64,000 nucleotides of DNA from Pseudarthrobacter sulfonivorans (GTDB lineage Bacteria; Actinomycetota; Actinomycetes; Actinomycetales; Micrococcaceae): NCBI RefSeq assembly GCF_001484605.1, contig NZ_CP013747.1, positions 1,984,001-2,048,000 on the forward strand, written 5' to 3'. Position 1 is the stretch's first letter. Each line of letters opens with the position of its first letter. Of this stretch, positions 16,997 through 26,919 are shown piece after piece. The notes under the pieces were generated by a model. That model was not told the origin of the DNA and did no database searches. It saw only the letters and a list, made by a program, of their open reading frames with translations. The position numbers and the translations under genes were made by a program.

Positions 16997-17917
16997 TTAG
17001 GTGGTGGTAGGGGCGGCGGCCATCCGCGCGGCCACCTTGACGGCGTCAAGGCTTGGAGCGACGTCGTGCACACGGACGGCCCAGGCCCCCCGGAATGCGC
17101 TGATCGCGGTGATGGCGGCCGTGGCGGCGCCGCGCTCCTCGGGGGCGGCGGACTTGCCGGCGACCGTGAGGAGTGTGCCCAGGAAACGCTTGCGGGAAGC
17201 GGCCACCAGGACCTTGTGCCCCAGGCTGTCCAGCTGGTCCAGGTGCTGCAGGAGCTCCCAGTTCTGGGCGTCGTTCTTGGCGAACCCCAGGCCCGGGTCA
17301 ATGATGATCTGCTCTTTGCTCACCCCGGCTGCGTAGAGCTTGTCGCGGACGCCGGCCAGTTCAGCCACCACTTCGCCGGCCACATCCTGGTATTGGGCCA
17401 GGGAGTCCATGGTGCGGGCGTCGCCGCGGCGGTGCGTGAGCACATAGGGGACCTTGGACGCGGCCACGAGCTCGGCCATCTCAGGTTCGATGGTCAGCCC
17501 GGAAACATCGTTGATGATGGCGGCGCCGGCCTTCAGGGCAGCAGCGGCCGTGGCGGCGTGAGTGGTGTCGATGCTGACCAGGGCGCCGGCCTTGACCAGG
17601 GCTTCGATGACGGGGATCACCCGGCGCTGCTCTTCGTCCAGGGTCACGTCCTCCGCGCCGGGGCGCGTCGATTCGCCGCCGACGTCGATGATGTCCGCTC
17701 CGGCGTAGAACATCCGCAGGCCCGCCGCGATGGCAGTGTCCGCCGTCGGGTGCTTTCCGCCGTCGCTGAAGGAGTCCGGGGTGACATTCAGGATGCCCAT
17801 GACCAGGGTGCGGCCGGTGGGCAGGTCCGCGAATTTCGCGGCCGGGCGCGGTTTGCGCAGGATGGGCAGCGGAGATGTTGCGGGCCCGGTTCCCGGGGCT
17901 GCAGCGAGTGAGTCCAT
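16997..17917 (-). CDS. folP: Dihydropteroate synthase
   Basis: Joins the activated pterin to p-aminobenzoate to make dihydropteroate; this is the sulfonamide target. The 306-residue product begins with a non-conserved tail and then the first signature MGILNVTPDSFSDGG (residues 40-54). It continues with DIIDVGGESTRPGAE, ISIDTTHAA-type and NDVSGL segments, and DPGLGFAKN. It follows folE by 10 bp and precedes folB by 11 bp, so it is operonic. Confidence 0.95.
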   Translation of the reverse strand: MDSLAAAPGTGPATSPLPILRKPRPAAKFADLPTGRTLVMGILNVTPDSFSDGGKHPTADTAIAAGLRMFYAGADIIDVGGESTRPGAEDVTLDEEQRRVIPVIEALVKAGALVSIDTTHAATAAAALKAGAAIINDVSGLTIEPEMAELVAASKVPYVLTHRRGDARTMDSLAQYQDVAGEVVAELAGVRDKLYAAGVSKEQIIIDPGLGFAKNDAQNWELLQHLDQLDSLGHKVLVAASRKRFLGTLLTVAGKSAAPEERGAATAAITAISAFRGAWAVRVHDVAPSLDAVKVAARMAAAPTTT

Positions 17918-17927
17918 GGTCTGATAC

Positions 17928-18569
17928 TTACCTTCCGAGGATGAGGCTCATGGCTTCGGCACGGGTGGCCGGGTCATGAAGCTGCCCGCGGACCGCGCTG
18001 GTGACGGTCTTTGCTCCGGGCTTGCGGACACCGCGCATGGACATGCACATGTGTTCGCATTCGACAACGACAATCGCGCCACGCGGCTTGAGGTGGCTGA
18101 CCATTGCTTCGACGATCTGGGTGGTGAGCCGCTCCTGCACTTGGGGGCGCCGGGCGTAGATGTCCACGAGGCGCGCCAGCTTGCTGAGCCCGGTCACTTT
18201 GCCGTCGTGGGAGGGAATGTAGCCGACGTGGGCAACCCCGTGGAACGGCACGAGGTGGTGCTCGCACGTTGAGTAGAACGGGATGTCCTTGACCAGGACC
18301 AGTTCTTCGTGGTCCAGGTCGAATTTGGTGGAGAGGACGTCCGCCGGGTCAAGGTGCAACCCTGAGAACACCTCGGCGTAGGCCTTGGCTACCCGTCTGG
18401 GGGTGTCCAGGAGGCCGCCGCGGTCCGGGTCCTCGCCGATGGCCAGGAGGATTTCACGGACGGCCGCCTCAATTCGGGGCCGGTCCACCTTCTCGTGCTT
18501 TTTGTGGTGGGAGCCGTCCTCCGCCGGGTGTCCGGCGGAGGCGGGAGCGTCGTCGTCGAAGTGAGTCAC
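17928..18569 (-). CDS. folE: GTP cyclohydrolase I
   Basis: Makes 7,8-dihydroneopterin triphosphate from GTP, the first step of folate synthesis. From GTG 18569 the product is 213 residues with zinc ligands in [12 protein letters not shown] (Cys102, His105) and in [10 protein letters not shown] (Cys175). Other marks are [20 protein letters not shown] and SAVRGQL near the end. The longer frame to 18932 overlaps ftsH and is out of family. No Shine-Dalgarno is seen; TAAGCT lies 7 bases before the GTG, so a leaderless transcript starting inside the end of ftsH is likely alongside read-through. Confidence 0.95.
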   Translation of the reverse strand: MTHFDDDAPASAGHPAEDGSHHKKHEKVDRPRIEAAVREILLAIGEDPDRGGLLDTPRRVAKAYAEVFSGLHLDPADVLSTKFDLDHEELVLVKDIPFYSTCEHHLVPFHGVAHVGYIPSHDGKVTGLSKLARLVDIYARRPQVQERLTTQIVEAMVSHLKPRGAIVVVECEHMCMSMRGVRKPGAKTVTSAVRGQLHDPATRAEAMSLILGR

Positions 18570-18576
18570 AGGAGAA

Positions 18577-18582
18577 AGCTTA
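18577..18582 (-). promoter_or_regulatory. Likely internal -10 box of folE overlapping the ftsH stop codon
   Basis: TAAGCT on the minus strand contains the TAA stop of ftsH and is followed by 7 bases and the folE GTG. It fits the TANNNT leaderless layout seen elsewhere in this window. Confidence 0.4.
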
Positions 18583-20646
18583 GCCGTGCGTGGCGTCAGG
18601 CCCCGAGTCGGGGATGCCGCCCTGGAATGCGGCGTCATCCGGGACACCCTGCGGGTGCAGCGGCTGCGCGTCCAGCGGTTCCTCGAGGCGGGCGTGCTTG
18701 GCTTCCTCCTGGGCTTCGCGCTCAGACTTCTCCAGGCGGGATTCCACGGGGCCGGCCTGCTGGACCGGGCGGGTCTCCTTCGAGAGCCACACCTCGCGGA
18801 AGTCACGCTTGCGGATGTCCGTGAAGATATGCGCGATCTCGGCCTGGTTGAGGGTTTCCCGTTCCAGGAGTTCCAGGGCCAGCTGGTCCAGGACGTCCCG
18901 GTTGTCGGTGAGGATGGCGTAGGCCTCGTCATGCGCCTGGTCGATCAGGCGGCGCACTTCCTCATCCACCACGTAGGCGATCTGGTCGGAGTAGTTGCGC
19001 TCGTGGCCGGCGTCGCGGCCCAGGAAGGGTTCGCCGCCGCCCTGGCCCAGGCGTACCGCGCCGACACGTTCGCTCATGCCGTATTCGGTGACCATCTTGC
19101 GGGCCGTGGAGGTGGCCTTTTCGATGTCATTGGAGGCTCCCGTGGAGGGATCGTGGAAGACGATCTCCTCCGCCACGCGGCCGCCCATCGCGTACGCCAT
19201 CTGGTCCAGCAGTTCGTTGCGGGTGATGGAGTACTTGTCGTTCTCCGGGACCACCATGGTGTAGCCCAGGGCACGGCCGCGGGGCAGGATGGTGATCTTG
19301 GTGACCGGGGCCGAGTTCCGCAGCGCGGCCGCCACCAGGGCGTGTCCGCCCTCGTGGTAGGCGGTGATTTTGCGCTCGTGTTCCTTCATCACGCGGCTGC
19401 GCTTCTGCGGGCCGGCCATAACGCGGTCGATCGCCTCGTCCAGGGCGCGGTCATCGATGAGGTTGGCGTTGGAGCGCGCGGTCAGCAGGGCTGCCTCGTT
19501 CAGGACATTCGCGAGATCCGCACCGGTGTAGCCCGGGGTCTTCTTCGCCACGGCCTTGAGGTCAACGCCCGGGGCCATCGGCTTGCCCTTGGCGTGCACC
19601 TGCAGGATCTGGTCGCGGCCGATCAGGTCCGGGGCGTCCACCGAGATCTGGCGGTCAAAACGGCCCGGACGCAGCAGTGCCGGGTCCAGGACGTCGGGGC
19701 GGTTGGTGGCAGCGATAAGGATGACGTTGGTTTTAACGTCGAAGCCGTCCATTTCAACCAGCAACTGGTTGAGGGTCTGCTCGCGTTCGTCATTGCCGCC
19801 GCCGATGCCGGCACCGCGGTGCCGGCCGACGGCGTCGATCTCGTCGACAAAGATAATGGCCGGAGAGTTGGCCTTGGCCTGCTCAAAAAGGTCGCGGACA
19901 CGGGACGCGCCCACGCCGACAAACATTTCCACGAAGTCCGAGCCGGAGATGGAGAAGAACGGCACGCCAGCCTCACCGGCGACGGCACGGGCCAGGAGGG
20001 TCTTGCCAGTTCCCGGAGCACCGTACAGCAGCACGCCTTTGGGGATCTTGGCGCCTACGGCCTGGAACTTGGCCGGTTCCTGCAGGAACTCCTTGATTTC
20101 CTGGAGCTCCTCCACAGCCTCGTCCGCGCCGGCTACGTCAACGAAGGTCACCTGCGGCATGTCCTTGTTGACCATCTTTGCCTTGGACTTGCCGAACTGC
20201 ATGATCTTCGAGCCGCCGCCCTGCATCCGGGTCATCAGGAACCAGAACAGCGCTCCGAGCAGGATGACAGGGATGAGCAGCGAGAGCAGGCCGGAGAACC
20301 AGTTGCTTTCGATCGGCTGGTCCGTGTAGCCGTTCGCGGGGTTGGCAGCGGTGACTGCTTTGACCACGTCGATGGCGCGGGCGTCGACGAAGAAGAACTG
20401 GACACTCTTGCCTTTGTCCTGCCCGTTGACATCCAGGTTGTCCTTGAGGGTCAGGTCAACGCGGTTTTCGCCGTCGAAGATCTTTGCCTGCTCAACCTTG
20501 CCGCTGTCGGCGAGGAGCTCAAGGCCCTTGTCCGTATCGATCCGTGCCGCACCACCGGGAGCCAGTGTTGCAAAAGCCACGAGAAGCATGGCGATCACAA
20601 CAACGATCCAGATGCCCGGGCCCTTGAAGAAACTCTTAGCTTTCAT
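18580..20646 (-). CDS. ftsH: ATP-dependent zinc metalloprotease FtsH
   Basis: Membrane-anchored AAA+ protease that degrades unassembled membrane proteins and regulators. The 688-residue product has TM1 (residues 11-30), an extracytoplasmic domain, TM2 (119-139), Walker A GAPGTGKT (209-216), Walker B IIFVDEID (264-271), the second region of homology ([20 protein letters not shown]) and zinc site HEGGH (431-435). The C-terminal 60 residues are charged and poorly conserved. In many actinobacteria hpt and tilS lie directly upstream; here the fructan cluster intervenes. Confidence 0.97.
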   Translation of the reverse strand: MKAKSFFKGPGIWIVVVIAMLLVAFATLAPGGAARIDTDKGLELLADSGKVEQAKIFDGENRVDLTLKDNLDVNGQDKGKSVQFFFVDARAIDVVKAVTAANPANGYTDQPIESNWFSGLLSLLIPVILLGALFWFLMTRMQGGGSKIMQFGKSKAKMVNKDMPQVTFVDVAGADEAVEELQEIKEFLQEPAKFQAVGAKIPKGVLLYGAPGTGKTLLARAVAGEAGVPFFSISGSDFVEMFVGVGASRVRDLFEQAKANSPAIIFVDEIDAVGRHRGAGIGGGNDEREQTLNQLLVEMDGFDVKTNVILIAATNRPDVLDPALLRPGRFDRQISVDAPDLIGRDQILQVHAKGKPMAPGVDLKAVAKKTPGYTGADLANVLNEAALLTARSNANLIDDRALDEAIDRVMAGPQKRSRVMKEHERKITAYHEGGHALVAAALRNSAPVTKITILPRGRALGYTMVVPENDKYSITRNELLDQMAYAMGGRVAEEIVFHDPSTGASNDIEKATSTARKMVTEYGMSERVGAVRLGQGGGEPFLGRDAGHERNYSDQIAYVVDEEVRRLIDQAHDEAYAILTDNRDVLDQLALELLERETLNQAEIAHIFTDIRKRDFREVWLSKETRPVQQAGPVESRLEKSEREAQEEAKHARLEEPLDAQPLHPQGVPDDAAFQGGIPDSGPDATHG

Positions 20647-20823
20647 CTGTTCGGGGGCTGGCCCCGTCCCTCCTGGTAGTGCTGCACGGCGAGTGAGTCT
20701 ACGCGCGTGTGGTGCTGCATCAGCTACTAGCTATACACCGTTCGGAGTAATTCACGCACGGTGCCGCGCAAAAGTTCCCTCTGGGCGTAGCGGGATGTGG
20801 GAGGCAAAGCGGAACTCCGCAGG

Positions 20824-22371
20824 TCAGTCGACTGCGGCTACAGCCAGTTTCCGGAGGATGGCCGCGCCGCCCTCGGCGAACACGGACGAACCCTTGTTTC
20901 CAACGCGCGCGAAGATCAGGTCGGTCAGGACCACCTTCCCGCCCTGGGCGAAGACCTCAACTGAGCAATGATCGACGACGATGCGCAGCGTGAGCACGCC
21001 GTCCTCCAGCAGGACAGGGGCGGACTCCACGGACGCGAAGGCCGGGTGGAAGGCCGTTTCCCCCGCATCTGTGCGGTCCAGGGTCAGCACCCCGGCGGCG
21101 GGATCGTAGGCGAGGATGGCGGCACCGCCGTCGGAATCCTCCCAGAACCGGAAACCGCAGCGGCCCGCGGCGCCCGGGAGAATCTCGGCGTCGATGACCT
21201 GCGCTTCGCCTGGCAGGATTTCCGGCAGCGGCAGCACACCGTGAAGCTCGCGGCCGTCCAGGCGCTGGACACTCTCAAGGGGCGGAAGAACGGGGGCCTG
21301 GACCAGGGCCGGACGCCCGTCCACAGTTTCCAGCGAGACCTCACGGACCAGCGACATCCCGGATCGCCACGGGAACGTGGGCAGGCTGTTGGCGTAGTCC
21401 CAGTTGCTGAGCCAGCCGATCATGAGGCGCCGTCCGTCGGGAACATTGCTGAAGGAGACGGCGGCGTAGTAGTCGCGGCCCCAGTCCAGCCAGCGGCATT
21501 CGCGGAGCCGTCCAGCCTCGGCGCCCGCACCGCTGGTTCCGTAGACCGGGGAGTCAAGCAGGGACGACGGATCCGGCGTGAACGTGAAGCCGTCGAAGTC
21601 GCCCACGAAGTATTGCCCGCCGGAGCCTCCGGCCACTGCGCCGGGGTTGATGTTGACCACCAGCACCCACTTGGTCCGGTCCGGATCGCCGTCCACGGGC
21701 AGCGGGAACAGGTCCGGGCATTCCCACTCTCCCCCGGCTGCGTTGGCTGGTCCGAACTCGCTGGCCAGCTCCCAGTCGCGCAGGTTGGCGGAGCGGTAGA
21801 AGACCACCTTTTGCTCCCCCGCTTCGACAGCGGCCATCACCCAGCACAGGCCGTCAGGGCCGGGGTAACTGAAGACCTTGGGGTCGCGGAAGTTTGCCGA
21901 GCCGCGCGTCAGGACGGGGTTGCCCGCGAACTTGGTCCAGGTCATGCCGGCGTCGTTGCTGTAGGCCAGTGACTGCGCCTGGGTGCCTTCATGGGGGGTG
22001 CCGGGCTTGAACGCGCTGGTGTAGATGGCCACCAGGGGCGGGTTTTCGGCGCTGCCGAAGCCCGAGCTGTTGGCGTGGTCCACCACAATGCTTCCGGAGT
22101 AGATGTCCTCGGAATCGTCGCAGGCGATGGCCACGGGTTGCTCGGTCCAGTGCACCAGGTCGGTGGACATTGCGTGGCCCCATGACATGTTGCCCCACAC
22201 GTTCCCATACGGGTTGTTCTGGTAGTAGAGGTGGTACATGCCGCGGTGGAACACCAGGCCGTTGGGGTCATTGAGCCAGGTGTCCCGCGCCGTGTAGTGG
22301 AGGGCGGGACGCAGGTGCGGCGTTCCGGCCGGGTCCGTCTCGGGGCGTGCGTCATCAAGGTAACTGGACAT
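20824..22371 (-). CDS. Intracellular GH32 beta-fructosidase
   Basis: Hydrolyses terminal fructosyl bonds in sucrose, inulobiose or short fructans. The 515-residue product has the GH32 triad: nucleophile Asp35 in WLNDPNG, stabiliser in FRDP (161-164) and acid/base Glu217 in ECPDL. A five-bladed propeller is followed by a beta-sandwich with VDHCSVEVFAQGG near the C-terminus. No signal peptide, so it acts on imported sugar. It follows the LacI gene by 74 bp on the same strand and belongs to the GH91/ABC cluster. Substrate preference among fructosides cannot be read from sequence. Confidence 0.93.
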   Translation of the reverse strand: MSSYLDDARPETDPAGTPHLRPALHYTARDTWLNDPNGLVFHRGMYHLYYQNNPYGNVWGNMSWGHAMSTDLVHWTEQPVAIACDDSEDIYSGSIVVDHANSSGFGSAENPPLVAIYTSAFKPGTPHEGTQAQSLAYSNDAGMTWTKFAGNPVLTRGSANFRDPKVFSYPGPDGLCWVMAAVEAGEQKVVFYRSANLRDWELASEFGPANAAGGEWECPDLFPLPVDGDPDRTKWVLVVNINPGAVAGGSGGQYFVGDFDGFTFTPDPSSLLDSPVYGTSGAGAEAGRLRECRWLDWGRDYYAAVSFSNVPDGRRLMIGWLSNWDYANSLPTFPWRSGMSLVREVSLETVDGRPALVQAPVLPPLESVQRLDGRELHGVLPLPEILPGEAQVIDAEILPGAAGRCGFRFWEDSDGGAAILAYDPAAGVLTLDRTDAGETAFHPAFASVESAPVLLEDGVLTLRIVVDHCSVEVFAQGGKVVLTDLIFARVGNKGSSVFAEGGAAILRKLAVAAVD

Positions 22372-22445
22372 GGGTGGTGGGTCCTTGGTCTGGTGTGGGT
22401 AGGTTCTGGCCTTGGCCCTTGTAACTGGCGGTAACGCAGCAGCGG

Positions 22446-23489
22446 TCAGCGCGCGGGCGCCGCCACCGAATCGCGCCGCACCAGCGGGCAGTCCAGGATG
22501 GTCGGGTGGAGCGCCATGAGGGCCAGGTCCGTCTTACCCTCGATAGCGTCGATCAGGTTCTCGGCGGCCCAGGCACCCATTTCGTAGTGCGGCAGGGCCA
22601 CCGTGGTCAGGCCCGGGTACAGGTTTGCAGCGATTAGCTCCTGGTCATCGAAGCCCACCACGGACAGGTCGCCGGGGATGGACAACCCAAGCTCCGCCGC
22701 GGCCCGGTAGGCGCCCATGGCCATCCGGTCGTTGTAGCAGAACAGCCCGGTGGGCCTGTCTTCACGCCGCAGCATCCGGCTGGCCGCCTCATAGCCTCCC
22801 TGCACTTCGGAGATCTCCGACTCGACAGGTGCCGCGTCGCCGTCGAGCCCTGCCTCCGTCAGTGTGGCCCGGAAGCCGCGGAGGCGGTCCCGGGTTGCGG
22901 GGACGTTGTCGGTGTTGTTAAGGAAGCCGATGCGGGTATGGCCGGCCGCCAGGAGGATTCCGACGGCGGCACGGGCACCGCCCTCCTCGTCCGGCACCAC
23001 GGCAGTGATGCTGCCGCGCGTGCTGACGGAGTCCACCAGAACGGACGGCACGCTGCCAAGGTTGACCGGCACCTGCACCTGGCGGTGGTACATGGTGGCG
23101 TAGAGGATGCCGTCGACGCGGCGCTCGAGGAGGGCCTCGACGTCGGCATCCCTGGATTCGGGGCTCGCGGACCCGGACGTGTTGATGATCATCAGGTTGT
23201 AGCCGCGGGCACGGGCTGCCTCGTCCGCGCCCAGGATGATGCGTCCTGCATGGGGTGTGGTGGCGATGTCCTCGCTGACCAGGCCAAGCATTCCGGTCCG
23301 CTGCGTGCGGAGCGCCTGGGCCAGGCGGTTGGGACCGTAGCCGAGCTGCTCGGCGGCGGACTTCACCTTGCCCCTGGTTTCCGCGCTGATCCGTGCGTAC
23401 GACACGTCATTCAGGACGTGGGAGACCGTGGTCACAGACACCCCGGCGGCGACTGCTACTTCCTTGATACCGACTGATCTATTGGTCAT
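22446..23489 (-). CDS. LacI family transcriptional regulator of the fructan cluster
   Basis: The 347-residue protein has an N-terminal LacI helix-turn-helix (GIKEVAVAAGVSVTTVSHVL, residues 7-26) with hinge helix NRLAQALRTQ, then a periplasmic-binding-protein-like sugar sensor (GMLGLVSEDIATTPHAGRII, SVVGFDDQELIAANLYPGLT). It is flanked by the GH91 and GH32 genes and is the probable repressor of the cluster. A 17-bp palindrome with a central CG-type core upstream of the binding-protein gene is a candidate operator. The inducer is likely a fructoside. Confidence 0.93.
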   Translation of the reverse strand: MTNRSVGIKEVAVAAGVSVTTVSHVLNDVSYARISAETRGKVKSAAEQLGYGPNRLAQALRTQRTGMLGLVSEDIATTPHAGRIILGADEAARARGYNLMIINTSGSASPESRDADVEALLERRVDGILYATMYHRQVQVPVNLGSVPSVLVDSVSTRGSITAVVPDEEGGARAAVGILLAAGHTRIGFLNNTDNVPATRDRLRGFRATLTEAGLDGDAAPVESEISEVQGGYEAASRMLRREDRPTGLFCYNDRMAMGAYRAAAELGLSIPGDLSVVGFDDQELIAANLYPGLTTVALPHYEMGAWAAENLIDAIEGKTDLALMALHPTILDCPLVRRDSVAAPAR

Positions 23490-23603
23490 TGGTCTCCCAC
23501 GTCCTCATGGTGTTGGTGCTGATCCTACGTTCAACTTATTCGTAAATCATTTCCCTGCCCTCGATGCTGGCGATCCCCGGGGGGCTCGCCGGGCCTGAGC
23601 GGG

Positions 23604-24971
23604 TTACTGGGCCACAAGTGCGTGTGCCGCCTGGAAACCGACCGTGGGTGTGGCCCTCAAGGCGTTAACAGCCCTGTCTGCGATCACTTGGGCGTCACTT
23701 CCGGAATCAAGGATGGTATTCCGAGCTGATTCGGAATCGACCATGACGGCCGTAACGGCGAGGGCGTCCGAAGCCTCGGTCGTCAACAGAGCGTCCACCT
23801 GAGCCGAGAAGCAGGAGTCACTTGACTCGGAGTGAACGTCCAGCGCCACGACGTGGTTGTTGGAGACGAAGTTGCCAGCCCCCGCCATCAGCCGGATGAT
23901 GACAGGCGTCGCCCCTGCCGGCCGGATGCTCTGTGAGTCGATGATCTCGGAGAAGTGGTTTCCGATGACAGAGTTATTGCTGCCGCTGACGCAGAGAAGT
24001 CCGTGGAGGTCGTTCAGTCCGTTGTCGACTCCCAGGAAGGGCGTCCAGGGCTCATGGTCACGCAAAAAGTGATTCGTGGCCACGAGGTTCTCCGAACTAT
24101 TCGCTGCGAGAATCAGCATCCCAGGGTAGAACGAATGCAAACGGTTGTTGGTGACGCTTGACCGCGTGACGCCGTCGAGATGGACGCTGCTCGCACCACG
24201 GGGGAAGACGTTGTTCGTGGTTATCAGGAGTCCGCCATGGTTCTCGGCGTAGATCGAGTGACCCTTGAAACCTGCTCCGACCAAGTTGTCGGTGATCTTT
24301 GATGCCTGTCCCCACCCGCGCAACTCGATGCAGCTTCCGCATTCAGCGATGAAGTTGTCGTGAATGGAAAGCGCGTCCGCGTTGTAGATAGTGAGAGCGT
24401 TCTCAAGGTAGACGAACCCCATGCCGGTTACGCGGAATGAGTCATTGGCGTTCGCGACATAGATACCGGTCTTGCCGTTGACGTAGGTGTTCTCCGAAGG
24501 CATCCCCGAGCCATCCGGGTTGAAGTGCACCCCGTCGATGCAGAAGTTGGAGAACTCGACCGAGCTGATCCGCGGGCTCCCGCTTCGCTCAACGTAAAAG
24601 GCAGCTCCCTTGGATTCCTCCCCGTCGCCGCCGAGGGGAATGTCGACGAGAATGCGACTTCCTCCGGGCCACAGCTCATGCAAGTCGGGCCATTCGTCTT
24701 CCGGAACGTTGAACCGGATGCTCGACGAAGTAAAGCCGTGTCCCGAGCCATGGATCCTGAGGAAGCTCACGTCGATCACCACCTGCGTACGAAGGTGGTA
24801 GTCCCCGGGCGGAATGTAGATCACCGCGCCTGGCTTTCCGCCATTGTTCGCATCGGTGACCGTCTGCCGGTCCTTGATGTCAGCGATGATGCTGTTGATT
24901 ACTTCACCGACGTCCTCGGACGGATTGCCGACGGGCCACGTAGTCACGTCGTAGCAGTTATTGCTTGACAC
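23604..24971 (-). CDS. GH91 inulin fructotransferase / difructose-anhydride hydrolase family enzyme
   Basis: The 455-residue parallel beta-helix protein matches the GH91 family throughout: CYDVTTWPVG at the N-terminus, PGAVIYIPPGDYHL, VVIDVSFLRIHGSGHGF, GKTGIYVANANDSF, GMGFVYLE and the active-site strand AECGSCIEL (209-217). GH91 contains secreted inulin lyases forming DFA I or DFA III, and intracellular DFA III hydrolases that open the anhydride to inulobiose. There is no signal peptide: GTG 24971 follows AAGGGAAG and begins SSNNCYDV directly, 27 bp after the permease stop. That favours the intracellular hydrolase role, but the reaction is not proven. Confidence 0.87.
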   Translation of the reverse strand: MSSNNCYDVTTWPVGNPSEDVGEVINSIIADIKDRQTVTDANNGGKPGAVIYIPPGDYHLRTQVVIDVSFLRIHGSGHGFTSSSIRFNVPEDEWPDLHELWPGGSRILVDIPLGGDGEESKGAAFYVERSGSPRISSVEFSNFCIDGVHFNPDGSGMPSENTYVNGKTGIYVANANDSFRVTGMGFVYLENALTIYNADALSIHDNFIAECGSCIELRGWGQASKITDNLVGAGFKGHSIYAENHGGLLITTNNVFPRGASSVHLDGVTRSSVTNNRLHSFYPGMLILAANSSENLVATNHFLRDHEPWTPFLGVDNGLNDLHGLLCVSGSNNSVIGNHFSEIIDSQSIRPAGATPVIIRLMAGAGNFVSNNHVVALDVHSESSDSCFSAQVDALLTTEASDALAVTAVMVDSESARNTILDSGSDAQVIADRAVNALRATPTVGFQAAHALVAQ

Positions 24972-24998
24972 AGGTTCTTCCCTTTGTGTTGTGGTTTC

Positions 24999-25967
24999 TC
25001 AGCCCTTGACGGCGCCGAGCGTCATGCCTGCGACGATCTTGCGCTGCAAGAGAAGGGTGAGGAGGATGACCGGAATGGAGTACACGGCGGCGAGTGCCGT
25101 CATGGATCCCCAGTCCAGGCCGAACTGGGTCTGGAAGTTTGCGATCACCACGGGGGTGGTCTGGGACCTGACGGCGGTCATCAGGAGGGCGAACAGGAAC
25201 TCGTTCCAGGAGGCGAGGAAGGCGAAGATCGCCGTGACCGCGATGCCGCCGGACACCACTGGGATCACCACCCGCCACAGGGCTCCGAGCCTGCTGCAGC
25301 CGTCCACGGTGGCCGCTTCCTCAAGGTCCTGCGGCACGGCTTCGAAGAAGCTGGACATCAGCCAGATGGAAAGCGGCAGCGAGATGGTGGTGTGGGCGAT
25401 GGACAGGGCGATGGGGGTGTCAGCGAGTCCTGCTGCCGACATCATCGATGCGAGCGGGATGCCGATGGCCACCGGCGGGACCATCCGGGTGACGAGGGCC
25501 GCCATGATGAAAACGCGGCCGCTGGGTGTCTTGTAGCGAGTGATGCCGTACGCGGCCGGAACCGCCAGCACGAGGGACAGGACCGTGCTGATGATAGCCG
25601 TCTGCGCACTGTTGATGAAGGAGGCCAGCACCCCGCTGCGTCCCAGGGCGTTGGTGTAGTTCTCCAGCGTCCATTCCCTGGGCAGGATGGTGGGCGGGAC
25701 GGCGATGGTGTCGATCGGCGTCTTGAAAGACGTGAACAGCAGGTAGAGGAACGGGAAGCCGTAGAGGATCATGGCAGCCGCTAGGAGGATCCAGAGCAGC
25801 GTCCTGGTGCTGCGCTTGCCCGCCTCAAGACCCTCCGCGTGGTAGCGACGGCGGCGCGCGCCGTTGCCCCCTGAAACCTTGGTGCTGAGTGGGGAAGGCG
25901 CTGTTGTAGTTGGCATGGTGGTCTCCGTTGCGGCTGGACCTTGAAGGCGGCGGTCTGCGAGGCTCAT
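24999..25967 (-). CDS. ABC sugar transporter permease (MalG type)
   Basis: The 322-residue inner-membrane protein has about six helices and the EAA loop that docks on the ATPase (EEAATVDGCSRLGALWRVVI). It begins with a 40-residue charged cytoplasmic tail before the first helix (LLWILLAAAMILYGFPFLYL). ATG 25967 overlaps the preceding permease stop at ATGA. With the partner permease and binding lipoprotein it forms a CUT1-type importer. No ATPase gene is nearby, so a shared MsiK-like ATPase elsewhere is expected. Confidence 0.93.
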   Translation of the reverse strand: MSLADRRLQGPAATETTMPTTTAPSPLSTKVSGGNGARRRRYHAEGLEAGKRSTRTLLWILLAAAMILYGFPFLYLLFTSFKTPIDTIAVPPTILPREWTLENYTNALGRSGVLASFINSAQTAIISTVLSLVLAVPAAYGITRYKTPSGRVFIMAALVTRMVPPVAIGIPLASMMSAAGLADTPIALSIAHTTISLPLSIWLMSSFFEAVPQDLEEAATVDGCSRLGALWRVVIPVVSGGIAVTAIFAFLASWNEFLFALLMTAVRSQTTPVVIANFQTQFGLDWGSMTALAAVYSIPVILLTLLLQRKIVAGMTLGAVKG

Positions 25968-26854
25968 CAGTTGTCCTTTCCTGGCCGCCAGATGGTGGAG
26001 ACGGCGAAGAAGGCGACGGCGAGCATGGCCAGCAGGTAGATGGTGCCCATGGCGCTTGCCAGTCCGGGATCGCCGAAGCGGATCATGGTGCGGTAAATCA
26101 GCAGGCTCATGGTTTCGGAGGCGGACTGGGGGCCGCCGTTGGTCTGGATGAGGATGGTGTCGAAGGCGCGGGCGGCATCGATGCCACGGACCACCAGCGC
26201 GACGGCGATGACAGGCCGCAGCAGGGGAAGGATGATCCGGAACAGCATGGCGGGCGCCCGGGCGCCGTCCAGGCGGGCCGCTTCGATAATGTCACCGGGG
26301 ATGTTCTGCAGCCCCGCAAACAGCACCAGGCACATAAACGACGTGGTGAGCCAGATGTCGGGGATGGCCACCGAGAACAGCACGATGTTGGGGTCGGACA
26401 ACCAGCCGATCTGGTTGGGGTTGGCCAGCAGCCCGGCCTGGTGCATAAGTGTCCCGATCAGGCCGAAGTTATCGATCATGAGGAACTTCCACAGCAGGCC
26501 TGCCACAATCGGCGCAATCATGAGTGGGTACAGGAACACGGTCCGCCAGATCTGGGAGTTGCGGCCCAGCATCGTGAAGAGCAAGGCCATGCCCAGACCG
26601 AGGGCGAATTCGAGCGTGACCACCACGAGGGTGTAGGCGAGGGTCCGCCAGCCGGCGCCCATAAACGCCTCCGATGCGAAGGCCCGGAAGTAGTTGTCCA
26701 TGCCCACGAAGTCGCGGGCTCCGCCGGCGATTGGGGAGATTTTGAAGAAGCTGTCGGCCACCAGGCGGAACAGCGGGTAGGCCACGAAGATGGCGAGGAA
26801 TAACGCCGCTGGGGCCATCAGAAACGTTGCGAAGCGGCGATCGGAGATGCGCAC
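25967..26854 (-). CDS. ABC sugar transporter permease (MalF type)
   Basis: The 295-residue protein has six predicted helices (first FATFLMAPAALFLAIFVAYP) and the EAA motif IIEAARLDGARAPAMLFRII. It lies 65 bp after the binding-protein gene and overlaps the second permease by the ATGA junction. This is the standard gene order for CUT1 oligosaccharide importers. The substrate is inferred from the GH91 and GH32 neighbours as a fructose disaccharide or short fructan. Confidence 0.93.
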   Translation of the reverse strand: MRISDRRFATFLMAPAALFLAIFVAYPLFRLVADSFFKISPIAGGARDFVGMDNYFRAFASEAFMGAGWRTLAYTLVVVTLEFALGLGMALLFTMLGRNSQIWRTVFLYPLMIAPIVAGLLWKFLMIDNFGLIGTLMHQAGLLANPNQIGWLSDPNIVLFSVAIPDIWLTTSFMCLVLFAGLQNIPGDIIEAARLDGARAPAMLFRIILPLLRPVIAVALVVRGIDAARAFDTILIQTNGGPQSASETMSLLIYRTMIRFGDPGLASAMGTIYLLAMLAVAFFAVSTIWRPGKDN

Positions 26855-26919
26855 GGTTTTCTCTTCTGCTTGTTGGGGCCGCGGCCGGCACCGGAGGAGG
26901 CAGGTGCCGGCCGCGGAGT

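Noticed and set aside
18586..20679. 697-residue open frame antisense to ftsH
   Set aside because: Mirror of FtsH codon bias, no recognisable motif or ribosome-binding site.
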